From positions 1-30,022 of the forward strand of contig JBFMFD010000007.1 of NCBI GenBank assembly GCA_040752255.1: DNA of 30,022 nucleotides, read 5' to 3'. The DNA is from J051 sp040752255 (GTDB lineage Bacteria; Armatimonadota; Fimbriimonadia; Fimbriimonadales; ATM1). A program made the translations under genes and the position numbers. Position 1 is the stretch's first letter. Each line of letters begins with the position of its first letter. Positions 15,792 to 24,451 of this stretch are shown here, piece after piece. A model generated the notes under the pieces. The model worked only from the letters and a program-made list of their open reading frames with translations, was not told the origin of the DNA and did no database searches.

Positions 15792-17741
15792 CTAACTCTC
15801 GATGTGCTCGTATTGCTTTCGCAGCCCCTCGACCACACCCGCGTCCGCAAGCGTCGTCGTGTCCCCCAGCGCCCGACCTTCCGCGATGTCGCGCAGAAGG
15901 CGGCGCATGATTTTGCCGCTGCGCGTTTTGGGGAGGTCCGCACAGATGAACACCTCATCCGGCCTCGCGATAGGCCCGATGACCTTCGCAACGTGTTGCC
16001 TCAGCTCGCTTTCGATCGCGTCGTGCTCGTGACCGGCGCGAAGCAGCACGAAGGCGCTGATCGCTTGCCCTTTCAGGTCGTCGTGCCGCCCGATGACCGC
16101 CGCCTCTGCGACCGCCGGGTGATCCACCAGCGCGCTCTCCACCTCCATCGTACTGATCCGGTGCCCGGCGACGTTCATCACGTCGTCAACGCGGCCGAGC
16201 AGCCACAAGTCCCCGTCCTCGTCGCGCTTCACGCCGTCGGCAGGGAAGTACTTGCCGGGGAAGCGGCTCCAATACGTCTCAATGTAGCGCTCCGGATCCT
16301 TCCACAGGCCGCGCAGCATCCCCGGCCAGGGGTGCGTGATCGCGAGGTAGCCCCCCACAACGCCGTCCAACACGGCGCCCCCCTCCGACACGACCTCGGC
16401 GCGGATGCCCGGGAACGGGCGAGACGCGGAACCCGGCTTGCACTCCGTGATGCCCGGCAGCGGCGAAATCAGGATGTGTCCCGTCTCGGTCTGCCACCAC
16501 GTATCCACAACCGGGCACCTGCCGCCTCCGATGTGCTTCCAATACCAGACCCACGCCTCCGGGTTGATCGGCTCGCCCACCGAGCCGAGCAGGCGCAGGC
16601 TCGAGAGGTCGCACCTCTCTGGGTACTCGTCGCCCCACTTCATGAACGCCCGGATTGCGGTGGGGGCGGTGTAGAGAACCGTAACTTTGTGCCGCTCGAT
16701 GATGCGCCAGAAACGATCCTTGTCCGGCGTGTCGGGCGCCCCCTCATAGAGCACGATGGTCGCGCAGTTCGCGAGAGGTCCGTACACGACGTAACTGTGC
16801 CCGGTCACCCAGCCGCAGTCCGCCGTGCACCAAAAGATGTCGCTCTCCTTGTGATCGAAGATCCAGTTGTAGGTTGCAAGCACTCCCGTTAGGTAGCCGC
16901 CGGTCGTGTGGACGATGCCCTTCGGTTTCCCCGTTGAGCCGCTTGTGTACAGTGTGAAGAGCAGGTCCTCGCTGTCCATCGCCTCGCATGGGCAGTCGTC
17001 AGGTTGCTGCGGGACGATCTCTTGCCAGCGCACGTCCCTGCCTTCCGTCCCCCCGATCGGCGCTTGTTCTGCGCCGACGCGCTCGAGAACCAGCACCTTG
17101 CGAACGCTCGGCGCGGCGCCCAGGGCGTCGTCCACAATCCTCTTCAGAGGCACCACGCTGCCGCGCCTCCAACCGCCGTCCGCGGTTACAACCACCACCG
17201 CGCCCGCGTCGTTGATGCGCTCTCGCAGCGACTCCGCGCTGAATCCTCCGAACACGACGCTGTGCGCTGCTCCTATCCGCGCGCACGCCAGCATCGTCGC
17301 CACGATCTCCGGAACCATCGGCATGTAGATGCAAACGATGTCGCCGCGGCGGACGCCAAGCGCTTTGAGCGCGTTGGCGATCTTGCAAACCTGTCTGAGC
17401 AGCTCGCCGTACGTCCAGATCGTCGTGTCGCCCGGCTCGCCCTCCCATAGGATCGCCGGCCGCCCTCCCTTGCCGGCCGCGACGTGCCGATCCACGCAGT
17501 TCGCGCAAGCGTTCAGTTTGCCGCCGACGAACCACTGCGCGTACGGCTCCTCCCACACCAGCGGTGTGTGCCACGGCTCAAGCCAATCCAGTTTCCTCGC
17601 CCAACTCTCCCAGAAGGCGACGGGGTCCCGATCCGCATCCTCGTAGACGGCAGGGTCGGTAACGTTCGCCTGCGCGACAAACGCCCCCGGCGGGGGAAAC
17701 CTCCGCCCCTCCTTCAACAAAGCCTCGATGGTGTCAGGCAT
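15792..17741 (-). CDS. acsA: Acetyl-CoA synthetase (AMP-forming)
   Basis: 649 residues, full length. It activates acetate with ATP and CoA to acetyl-CoA. Motifs are the P-loop-like YTSGSTGKPKG (265-275), WWQTETG, GRVDDVMNVAGHRI, and PKTRSGKIMRR near the C terminus, where K610 is the catalytic and acetylation-controlled lysine. The ATG has GGAGAAGG upstream. A 5-bp hairpin in the leader involves the GGAG part of that site. No acetyltransferase or deacetylase gene is nearby. It is probably co-transcribed with coaD. Confidence 0.96.
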   Translation of the reverse strand: MPDTIEALLKEGRRFPPPGAFVAQANVTDPAVYEDADRDPVAFWESWARKLDWLEPWHTPLVWEEPYAQWFVGGKLNACANCVDRHVAAGKGGRPAILWEGEPGDTTIWTYGELLRQVCKIANALKALGVRRGDIVCIYMPMVPEIVATMLACARIGAAHSVVFGGFSAESLRERINDAGAVVVVTADGGWRRGSVVPLKRIVDDALGAAPSVRKVLVLERVGAEQAPIGGTEGRDVRWQEIVPQQPDDCPCEAMDSEDLLFTLYTSGSTGKPKGIVHTTGGYLTGVLATYNWIFDHKESDIFWCTADCGWVTGHSYVVYGPLANCATIVLYEGAPDTPDKDRFWRIIERHKVTVLYTAPTAIRAFMKWGDEYPERCDLSSLRLLGSVGEPINPEAWVWYWKHIGGGRCPVVDTWWQTETGHILISPLPGITECKPGSASRPFPGIRAEVVSEGGAVLDGVVGGYLAITHPWPGMLRGLWKDPERYIETYWSRFPGKYFPADGVKRDEDGDLWLLGRVDDVMNVAGHRISTMEVESALVDHPAVAEAAVIGRHDDLKGQAISAFVLLRAGHEHDAIESELRQHVAKVIGPIARPDEVFICADLPKTRSGKIMRRLLRDIAEGRALGDTTTLADAGVVEGLRKQYEHIES

Positions 17742-17752
17742 GGTCGAACCTT

Positions 17753-17767
17753 CTCCGAAGACCGGAG
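17753..17767 (-). promoter_or_regulatory. Small hairpin overlapping the acsA Shine-Dalgarno
   Basis: CTCCG and CGGAG pair across a 5-base loop. On the minus strand the 3' arm contains the GGAG of the ribosome site 12 bases before the acsA ATG. It could reduce translation initiation, but five base pairs in GC-rich DNA may be chance. The rest of the 57-base gap shows nothing further. Confidence 0.25.
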
Positions 17768-17798
17768 TTTGACACGAAAGCCGCCATCTCCTGCACGC

Positions 17799-19904
17799 CT
17801 AAGGCAGCCGGGGCGTGTGGGGGTCCAAGTCGTCGTTCGTGTTCGTGGTCAGGTTCGTCGCGGCGGTGCCGTTGGCGTTCATCATGAACACCTCCATATT
17901 GCCGGTTCGATCCGACACGAACACGATGCGCAGTCCGTCGTGAGTGAACGCGGGCCGCTCGTCTACAGATTCTCGGAACGTGAGCCTCGTCGTCGTCATC
18001 AGGTTGATGTCGTAGACGTAGATCTCCGGGTTCCCGTCGCGGTCAGAAGCGAAGACGATCTTCGTGCCGTCCGGGCTGAAGCGGCCGTCGTAATCCTCGC
18101 CCGGGCCGGTGACGATCGGCGTTACCGTCTGCGAGTTCACGTCGTAAACGAACAGGTCTTTCGTGCCGTTGACATCCGATGTGAACAGCACCAGCGCTCC
18201 GTCCGGGCTGAACACCGGATTCGACTCGATAGCCGGGTTGTTGGTTATCTGGACGATGTTCTGCTCTAGGCCGGCGGTGTCGCCGATGTAGACATCTAAG
18301 TTCCCGCTTCGCCGCGAGGTGAAGACGTACCTTGTGCCGTCAGGGCTGATCGCCGGGTCGGTGTCCGGCCCTGAAGAGTCGGTCAGCCTCCGCCGGTTCG
18401 TCCCATCGCTGTTGATGACGTAGATGTCGGTCCACTCGCCTTCGTCGCGGGTCGAAGCGTAGATGACCCGCGAGCCGGTGGCGTCGAACTCGGGCTTCTC
18501 GTCAAGTCCGGACCAGTTCGAAAGGTTCAGCAGCCCGGAGCCGTCCGAATTCATGAAGTACACCTCGGGGTTGTCCAGTTCGTCCCGCGTGAACACCAGT
18601 TTGTACACCGGCGGTGGCGGCGGCGCGGCGACAACCGTGATGTCCGCCTCGGCGAACACGCCGGCGCCCGGCTCTTCCAGTCGCACTCGCGCCACACCCG
18701 GCGACAAGCCCTGGAACTGGCCCGAGGAGTCAATCGTTCCGAATTCGGCGCCCGACACCTGGCTCCAAGTCAGAGCGCCTGCCGGGAGCAGGATGATCGT
18801 ATCGCTGGCGTCTCTGGCGTGGCCGATCATCTGCACCGTCTCGTTCACCTGAACCGTGAAAGGCCCCTCGATGACGACGCGGTCAATCACCGACTCGAGC
18901 TCGCCCGACACGTTGATGCTGAGCGTCTCGCCGTCTATCACGTTGATCGTCAGCGACGCCTCTGCCACCTTCGTGCCCTGGCCGTCCACGAGCGTGTACG
19001 CTTCCAGTTCGAGCGTGTATGGATTGCCGTTTACGTCAAACGGGTTGGGGAAGTGGCGGCTGCCGGTAGACGGACCATCGCCGTCGCGATTGATCGTGAT
19101 GCTCTCGGTGCCGATGGTCGCCACAAGGCTGTTTGCGTACGGTGGAACATAGCGCGAGCGGCCGGGCCAGTCCACGCTGACGGCAACGTTGCCGAAGCCG
19201 GGCGGCGGTGGCGCGATGATGGTGATGTCGGCGGTGTCTTCAATGCCCGCGCCCGGTTCTGAGAACTGCACGGAAACCTCGCCCGGAGCGTTCGCCTGGA
19301 ACAGGCCGGTGATCGGATCAATCGTCGCAAACGCCTGCCCCGCGGTTATCGCCCAGCGAAGCGCACCAGCAGGGAGCATCAAAGTCTGGCCGTTCTCATC
19401 CTCGGCATGGCCGACCAGCGTCGTCTGGTTGCCCGCCTGGAACGTCGTCGGAGCATTGTCAATGAAGACGGCGCTCACTCTCGACTGCAGGTCGGCTGAG
19501 ACGTTTACGCTCGTCGTCTCCTTCGCGCGGATCGTGATGACGCGATTGCCGGAGGCCACCAGCTCCCCGGCGCCGTCCTGCCCCTCGTATGCCTTCATCG
19601 TGAGCAGATGAGAGCCTGCGAGCACCGGGTCGGGGAAGGTGACCTGCCCCGTGTGTGGAGAGTCGTTGGGGCCTCGGTTCACCGTGAGCGTCCGCACTTC
19701 GCCCGTCTGCGTTATTTTCAGTTCGAGCACGACGCTGTTGGCATAAGGAGGCACGTACCTGGTGCGCCCGGGCCAGTCAATCCGAACCGACAGCGTGCCC
19801 GTGAGCGCCGCAGGCGCCCCGTTCTTGTCGCTGCTGCACCCCGTTATCCCAACGGAGGCAACCGTCACACCCAGGCAAACTACAAACGCAGCAAACCGCC
19901 TCAT
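17799..19904 (-). CDS. Lipoprotein with two duplicated modules and TolB-like propeller
   Basis: 701 residues. A signal peptide ends in a lipobox (GITGC, C23), so the protein is probably membrane-anchored outside the cytoplasm. Two homologous modules follow, about 38-231 and 240-427, each opening with a DWPGRxRYVPPYANS segment (43-57 and 245-259) and each ending in an Ig-like stretch with LPAGAL, EPGAG and a proline linker. Residues 433-701 form about six PD40/TolB-type blades, seen as repeated NPVFSPDG, DIYVINSDG and IVFASDRDGN patterns. Such propellers usually bind proteins or peptidoglycan-associated partners; the partner here is unknown. The start has a weak GAGAAG; TAGAAT lies 12 bases before the ATG. 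Confidence 0.8.
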   Translation of the reverse strand: MRRFAAFVVCLGVTVASVGITGCSSDKNGAPAALTGTLSVRIDWPGRTRYVPPYANSVVLELKITQTGEVRTLTVNRGPNDSPHTGQVTFPDPVLAGSHLLTMKAYEGQDGAGELVASGNRVITIRAKETTSVNVSADLQSRVSAVFIDNAPTTFQAGNQTTLVGHAEDENGQTLMLPAGALRWAITAGQAFATIDPITGLFQANAPGEVSVQFSEPGAGIEDTADITIIAPPPPGFGNVAVSVDWPGRSRYVPPYANSLVATIGTESITINRDGDGPSTGSRHFPNPFDVNGNPYTLELEAYTLVDGQGTKVAEASLTINVIDGETLSINVSGELESVIDRVVIEGPFTVQVNETVQMIGHARDASDTIILLPAGALTWSQVSGAEFGTIDSSGQFQGLSPGVARVRLEEPGAGVFAEADITVVAAPPPPPVYKLVFTRDELDNPEVYFMNSDGSGLLNLSNWSGLDEKPEFDATGSRVIYASTRDEGEWTDIYVINSDGTNRRRLTDSSGPDTDPAISPDGTRYVFTSRRSGNLDVYIGDTAGLEQNIVQITNNPAIESNPVFSPDGALVLFTSDVNGTKDLFVYDVNSQTVTPIVTGPGEDYDGRFSPDGTKIVFASDRDGNPEIYVYDINLMTTTRLTFRESVDERPAFTHDGLRIVFVSDRTGNMEVFMMNANGTAATNLTTNTNDDLDPHTPRLP

Positions 19905-19919
19905 CGCTTCTCGTGTATT

Positions 19920-20672
19920 CTATCCGCTCTCGGTCCTTCGGCGCGCGAGGACGTGAATCCGGTCGCTCCTCCGCCTCGGCGGGCCGAGCGTGTAGGCGTC
20001 GAACACCTCCACCCGGTCGAAGCCGCTCTCATGCAGGAACCGCTCCACCTCGTCAGGGGAGTGCGCCCGCTGAACGTGAACCTCGCGAAACTGCTTGCCC
20101 TCCGCCTCGAAGTCCATCGTAACGGTGCAGAGGCGCGTCCGCGGGTCCCACGCCCCCTTCCACAAGTAGCGCACCGGGGCGTCCGCTCGGGTCTCCTTCT
20201 GGTCGAACATCCGCTTCTCGAAGGCATACGCCGTGTTGAGGTCGAACAGAAACCAGCCGCCGGGGACGAGGTGCTCCGCAACCCGCTCGAACGCTAAGCG
20301 CAGGCGCTCGGGCTGGGTGATGTAGTTCAGCGAGTCGAAGAAGCTGAAGGCGGCGTCGAACGTCGAGCCTAGCCGAAACTCCGCCGCGTCGCTCACCTCG
20401 TACCGAATGGCCAACCCCTCCTCGGCAGCGCGTCGCCTCGCCTCGAAGATCATGCCCGCGCTGAGGTCAACTCCGGCGACGTCATACCCCTCCGCGGCAA
20501 GCATCCGCGACAGACGCCCCGTCCCGCAGCAGACGTCGAGAACGGAGCGAGGTTGCGCCGCACAGTATGACCACACCAACTTGAGGTAGGCGAGCCACAT
20601 CGGATACGGCACGCCCGACATGAGCGCCTCGTACCACGGTGCGATGCGGGTGAACGCGCTTACTTCCGACAA
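19920..20672 (-). CDS. Class I SAM-dependent methyltransferase
   Basis: 250 residues from a TTG start, supported by GAAGGCAGG immediately upstream. The SAM-binding motif I is SVLDVCCGTGRLS (43-55), followed by the acidic GVDLS and a motif near FDAAFSFFDSLNYI. The N-terminal YEALMSGVPYP and C-terminal beta strands resemble small-molecule methyltransferases of the ubiE-like or Tam-like type. The substrate cannot be told. It lies between nadA and the lipoprotein gene (15 bases), which may be co-transcribed. Confidence 0.8.
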   Translation of the reverse strand: MSEVSAFTRIAPWYEALMSGVPYPMWLAYLKLVWSYCAAQPRSVLDVCCGTGRLSRMLAAEGYDVAGVDLSAGMIFEARRRAAEEGLAIRYEVSDAAEFRLGSTFDAAFSFFDSLNYITQPERLRLAFERVAEHLVPGGWFLFDLNTAYAFEKRMFDQKETRADAPVRYLWKGAWDPRTRLCTVTMDFEAEGKQFREVHVQRAHSPDEVERFLHESGFDRVEVFDAYTLGPPRRRSDRIHVLARRRTESG

Positions 20673-20702
20673 CCTGCCTTCGCAGTATGGCTCGAACGAG
20701 GG

Positions 20703-21794
20703 CTACACGAGGGTCAGCATGCGATCCAGGGCCAGCTTCGCGAAGTGTTTCACCTTCGCCGGAACCTCGATTACGTTGACCGGCGTCCCAGCCACGAGGC
20801 TCTCCAGCGCCCAGCACAGGAACGAAGGGTGGATTCGATACATCGTCGAGCAGGGGCAGATCATCGGGTCCAGGCAGAAGATCGTCTTGTCCGGGTGCTC
20901 CTTGGCGAGGCGCTGGACAAGGTTGATCTCGGTGCCCACCGCCCAGGAAGTGGCCGGCTCGGCTGCAGTTACCGTGTTGATGATGAACTCGGTGCTCCCG
21001 TTCAGGTCCGCTGCGCGCACGACCTCGAGTTCGCACTCGGGGTGAACGACCACGTTCACGCCGGGGTGCTCGGCTCGCGCCTTTTGGATTTGCTCGACGG
21101 TGAACCTCTTGTGCACCGAGCAATGCCCCTTCCAAAGGATGAACTTCGCCCGCAGCAGCGCTTCCTCGCTGTTTCCGCCGAGCGGCTGGTGCGGATCCCA
21201 CACCACCATGTCCGCTTCTGGATCGTAACCCAGTTTCACCCCGGTGTTGCGCCCCAGGTGCTGGTCGGGAAAGAACAGAACCCTCTCGCCTTGCTGCAGC
21301 GCCCACTCCACCGCCTTCGGCGCGTTCGTGCTGGTGCAGACAGTTCCGTCCCTCTCGCCGACGAACGCCTTCAGGTTCGCCGCGCTGTTGATGTACGTTA
21401 CCGGGATGATGCTGGCCGCGTCGAACCGCTCCGTCAGGTGCCGCCAGCAGTTGCGTACCTGGAACAGGTTCGCCATGTCCGCCATGCTGCATCCCGCGGC
21501 GAGGTTCGGCAAAATGACCTTCTGATGGTCGGGCGTCAGGATGTCGGCGCTCTCCGCCATGAAGTGAACGCCGCAGAACACGATGAACTCCGCCTCCGGA
21601 TGGCGGTTCGCGTCCTTTGCGAGTTTGAAGCTGTCGCCGCGATAGTCGGCATGCTCGATGATCTCGTCGCGCTGGTAGTGGTGTCCGAGGATGACCACCC
21701 GGTCGCCCAGAGCCTCCTTAGCGGCGACGATGCGCTTGCGAGCCTCATCGGGAGACAGCCGCGCGTATTCCTCAGGAAGAGGGGCCTGATACAT
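20703..21794 (-). CDS. nadA: Quinolinate synthase NadA
   Basis: 363 residues, the longer type. NadA condenses iminoaspartate with dihydroxyacetone phosphate to quinolinate in NAD synthesis. It needs a [4Fe-4S] cluster; probable ligands by position are C102 (AGCSMAD), C225 (GHCSVH) and C313 or C315 (MICPCSTM). Other landmarks are LGHHYQRDEI (36-45), TYINS (133-137) and HPECE (251-255). The ATG has a strong AAGGAG 7 bases upstream. No nadB or nadC is in the window. The leader carries a candidate NAD+-responsive riboswitch. Confidence 0.95.
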   Translation of the reverse strand: MYQAPLPEEYARLSPDEARKRIVAAKEALGDRVVILGHHYQRDEIIEHADYRGDSFKLAKDANRHPEAEFIVFCGVHFMAESADILTPDHQKVILPNLAAGCSMADMANLFQVRNCWRHLTERFDAASIIPVTYINSAANLKAFVGERDGTVCTSTNAPKAVEWALQQGERVLFFPDQHLGRNTGVKLGYDPEADMVVWDPHQPLGGNSEEALLRAKFILWKGHCSVHKRFTVEQIQKARAEHPGVNVVVHPECELEVVRAADLNGSTEFIINTVTAAEPATSWAVGTEINLVQRLAKEHPDKTIFCLDPMICPCSTMYRIHPSFLCWALESLVAGTPVNVIEVPAKVKHFAKLALDRMLTLV

Positions 21795-21839
21795 TCCGTT
21801 TCTCCTTGCTCCGGCGCCGCCGCTCGTTCCGCGGCCGGC

Positions 21840-21887
21840 CCCGAACGGAACAGTCCTTCAAAGGACGGGGATGTTGTCCCGCCCGGG
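21840..21887 (-). promoter_or_regulatory. Candidate NAD+-I (nadA-motif) riboswitch aptamer
   Basis: Read as nadA mRNA, 21887-21875 pairs with 21852-21840 in 13 continuous base pairs, including three G-U pairs. Inside is a one-sided 8-base bulge, ACAUCCCC (21874-21867), then a 5-bp hairpin (GUCCU/AGGAC, loop UUGA, 21866-21853), with no unpaired base on the opposite side. The NAD+-I aptamer as I remember it has the same order: a helix P1 ending in an A-U pair, a bulge of type ACANCCCC, and P2 starting with G. P2 is shorter here than in the example I recall. It lies 45-93 bases before the nadA start codon, the expected setting. Folding was done by eye. Confidence 0.55.
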
Positions 21888-21900
21888 TCGGGGCGTCAGT

Positions 21901-21906
21901 AGTCTA
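21901..21906 (-). promoter_or_regulatory. Possible -10 box of nadA (TAGACT)
   Basis: TAGACT on the minus strand would place the transcript start near 21894, just upstream of the proposed aptamer, giving a leader of about 100 bases. No convincing -35 hexamer was found at 16-18 bases. The remainder of the 184-base nadA-msrB gap holds only the msrB promoter. Confidence 0.3.
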
Positions 21907-21966
21907 CCTTTCCTAACGCCCGCCGTCCTTGCCCTGTTCCACCGTGCGCTGCGCGGCTGGGCGGCG

Positions 21967-21972
21967 TATAAT
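21967..21972 (+). promoter_or_regulatory. Consensus -10 box six bases before msrB ATG (leaderless)
   Basis: A perfect TATAAT is followed by six bases (AGAGAC) and then the ATG at 21979. A transcript starting at the normal distance from this box would begin at or next to the start codon, so the mRNA would be leaderless. No -35 hexamer is clear. Confidence 0.6.
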
Positions 21973-21978
21973 AGAGAC

Positions 21979-22560
21979 ATGAAGATTCTGTTGCTCGGCG
22001 TCCTGCCGCTCGTCGGTGTCCTCTTCCTTGCGTTCCGCGTCGGCGCCGGCGGCGAAGAGAAGCAGGCGGCAGGCGAGAAAGTCCTGAACTGGAAGGTGAA
22101 GGACGGACGGTTCGCCGAGGGGCCTTTCAAGGGCTTCCTCTGCTCCAGCCCAAAGCGAACCGACAAGATCATCCGCACCGAAGAGGAATGGAAAGCGATT
22201 CTGACCCCGGAGCAGTATCGCATCCTGCGCAACCAGGGCACGGAGCCCGCGTTCTGCGGAAGGTTCTATGACAACAAGCAGGACGGCTACTACACCGTCG
22301 TCGGCTGCGGGCTGCCGGTCTTCAAGTCGGATCACAAGTTCGATTCGGGGACGGGCTGGCCATCCTTCTTTCAGCCGTATGACATGGACGCCATATGGCT
22401 GCGGGCCGACTACAGCCACGGCATGGTGCGCCTCGAAGTGCTCTGCTCGAGGTGCGATGGGCACTTGGGTCACGTCTTCACCGACGGCCCGAAGGACAAG
22501 GGCGGGCTGAGGTTCTGCATCAACTCCGAAGTGCTCGAGTTCCACCCAAAGGGCGAGTAA
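21979..22560 (+). CDS. msrB: Membrane-anchored peptide-methionine (R)-S-oxide reductase MsrB
   Basis: 193 residues; the ATG at 21979 follows a perfect -10 box, and upstream in-frame starts would lie before the promoter. An N-terminal hydrophobic segment (2-22) suggests a signal anchor, so the enzyme probably repairs oxidised methionine outside the cytoplasm. Domain landmarks: TEPAFCGRFYDN (88-99), FDSGTGWPSF (121-130), CSRCDGHLGHVFTDG (156-170) and RFCINSEVLEF (178-188). C180 is the catalytic cysteine and C93 a likely resolving one. Of the four usual zinc cysteines, C110, C156 and C159 are present, but the first is replaced by V107. It converges on the carboxylase gene with 2 bases between stop codons. 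Confidence 0.93.
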   Translation: MKILLLGVLPLVGVLFLAFRVGAGGEEKQAAGEKVLNWKVKDGRFAEGPFKGFLCSSPKRTDKIIRTEEEWKAILTPEQYRILRNQGTEPAFCGRFYDNKQDGYYTVVGCGLPVFKSDHKFDSGTGWPSFFQPYDMDAIWLRADYSHGMVRLEVLCSRCDGHLGHVFTDGPKDKGGLRFCINSEVLEFHPKGE

Positions 22561-22562
22561 CC

Positions 22563-24425
22563 CTACTCCGTGCCGCCAAGGTCTAAGCGCACCAGGACCT
22601 GGCCGAGGTCCACGAGGTCTCCCTCGCGTGCGCCGATCTCCTTGACGACGCCGGGTGCCTGCGCTTCAAGGCGATACTCCATCTTCATTGCCTCGAGGAC
22701 GGCGAGCGTCTCGCCCTCGCGCACCTTGTCACCCACGCGCACCGGAAGCGACACGACTCTGCCGGTCATCGGCGCGCGCGCCTCCGAGGCTTCCTCCACG
22801 CCCGCCGCGTCCGGCAGGTGGAACACGCCCAGCGCGCCTTCGAACGACGCCCACACGCGCTCGCGGTCTCTGGCGACGGCCACTCCGTCCGCATCCCCCT
22901 GGTACCCCCGGCGTCCTCGCCGGTGAGCCGATGCCTCGGCATCCCGGCCAAGAGGCGCCTCAATCCGACCGTCGGGGCCGATGACGGTCACGGTTCGCAT
23001 CGCACCCGAGCGCGCCAGGCGCCAAACCGCGGGGCCCGGCGGCTCGAAGCCTCGGAGCGCCTCGGCTGCAGCAGTCAGGAGCGGCTCCGGAAGCGGCCGG
23101 TCGCCTAAGTCCAGCCCATCAATCGTGTGCGTGAACGTCTCGCCCGACTGGAAGAAGTCGGACTCCAACAGTTGGATGAGGAACGGCTGGTTCGTCAGCA
23201 CACCCAGCACGACGGTTTGCCTCAGCATTCTCTTCAACTTCTCCCTCGCCTCCTCGCGGGTTGCCCCGTGCGCGATGAGCTTTCCGATGAGGGAGTCGTA
23301 GCGAGAACTAACGCGACTTCCCACGCCCGAGTCCACGCGCATGCCTTCGCCGCTTGGGAATCTGCACGCCAGCACCCGTCCCGCGCTGGGCAGAAAGCCC
23401 CGCCAAGGGTCCTCCGCGTTGAGGCGGGCCTCGATGGCGTGCCCAGTGAAGGATACTTGCTCTTGCTTGGGAACGCTGCCGCCTTGGGCGACCTCGATCT
23501 GCATGCGAACCAGGTCCAAACCCGTTCGCATCTCGGTTACGGGGTGTTCAACCTGTAGTCGCGCGTTGACCTCGAGGAAGTAGTACCCGCCGTCAGCGTC
23601 GACGAGGAACTCCACCGTGCCCGCGCTCCGGTAGCCAACCGCCTCGCAGAGCGCGACCGCCGCTTCAAACAGTTTTTGGCGCAACTCTTCGTCCACCCCG
23701 GGGCTGGGAGACTCTTCGATAATCTTCTGGTGCCTGCGCTGAAGGCTGCACTCCCGCTCGCCGAGAGCGATGCAACGCTTCCCATCGCCCATCACCTGAA
23801 CCTCGACGTGCCGAGCAGGGAAGACGTACCGTTCCACAATAAGCGCGTCGTCGCCGAACGCGGACTTCGTTTCTCGCTGCGAGGTGGCGATGACCTCTCG
23901 CAGGCCGTCGAGCGTCATCAGCCGCTTCATGCCCTTGCCGCCGCCTCCGGCGACCGCCTTCAGCATCACCGGCGCGCCCAGGGTCTTGGCTGCTTTCTCG
24001 ATCTCCTTGGCGTTGCGGAACGGACCAAGCCCCTCCGCAACGGGGATCCCGAGTTTCTGTGCGGTCGCCCTCGCCTTCGCTTTGTCTCCAACGGCGCGCA
24101 TCGCTTGCGAAGGCGGCCCAATGAACCGCACGCCCGCCTTTTCGCAAGCGGCGGCGAACTTGGGGTTCTCCGAGAGGAACCCATAGCCCGGGTGAATCAT
24201 CTGCGCTCCGGTGTCCTGCGCCGCCTCGAGGATCGAGCGGATCGAGAGGTAGTCGTCAATCGGCACTGCGGAGTGTCGCTCGCTCGGCTCGGTATGCGGC
24301 ATGCCCTCATCGTCAGGCGTAAAAACCCCAACCGTGTCAAACTCCATCGCGTGCGCTGTTCGCATCACCCGCAGCGCGATCTCGCCTCGGTTGGCGATGA
24401 GAATCCGTTTCCTCTTCTTGGGCAT
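22563..24425 (-). CDS. Biotin carboxylase-BCCP fusion, acyl-CoA carboxylase alpha subunit
   Basis: 620 residues. The biotin carboxylase domain covers about 5-450: ANRGEIALRV (11-20), HPGYGFLSEN (78-87), the ATP-binding loop GGGGKGMK (160-167), and EVNARLQVEHP (285-295). A linker (450-550) leads to a C-terminal biotinyl domain with EAMKME and biotinylated K581. This single-chain layout is that of methylcrotonyl-, propionyl- or similar acyl-CoA carboxylase alpha subunits. A LiuC-type hydratase upstream favours methylcrotonyl-CoA (leucine breakdown), but this is inference. The carboxyltransferase beta subunit is not in the window. CATAAT lies 11 bases before the ATG, so it may have its own promoter with a very short leader. 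Confidence 0.9.
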   Translation of the reverse strand: MPKKRKRILIANRGEIALRVMRTAHAMEFDTVGVFTPDDEGMPHTEPSERHSAVPIDDYLSIRSILEAAQDTGAQMIHPGYGFLSENPKFAAACEKAGVRFIGPPSQAMRAVGDKAKARATAQKLGIPVAEGLGPFRNAKEIEKAAKTLGAPVMLKAVAGGGGKGMKRLMTLDGLREVIATSQRETKSAFGDDALIVERYVFPARHVEVQVMGDGKRCIALGERECSLQRRHQKIIEESPSPGVDEELRQKLFEAAVALCEAVGYRSAGTVEFLVDADGGYYFLEVNARLQVEHPVTEMRTGLDLVRMQIEVAQGGSVPKQEQVSFTGHAIEARLNAEDPWRGFLPSAGRVLACRFPSGEGMRVDSGVGSRVSSRYDSLIGKLIAHGATREEAREKLKRMLRQTVVLGVLTNQPFLIQLLESDFFQSGETFTHTIDGLDLGDRPLPEPLLTAAAEALRGFEPPGPAVWRLARSGAMRTVTVIGPDGRIEAPLGRDAEASAHRRGRRGYQGDADGVAVARDRERVWASFEGALGVFHLPDAAGVEEASEARAPMTGRVVSLPVRVGDKVREGETLAVLEAMKMEYRLEAQAPGVVKEIGAREGDLVDLGQVLVRLDLGGTE

Positions 24426-24451
24426 GCCGAGGGGCGATTATGCCGCAGCCG

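Noticed and set aside
21871..21978. A 36-residue upstream extension of MsrB
   Set aside because: It would begin inside the nadA leader and before the perfect TATAAT; the ATG at 21979 gives a normal signal anchor.
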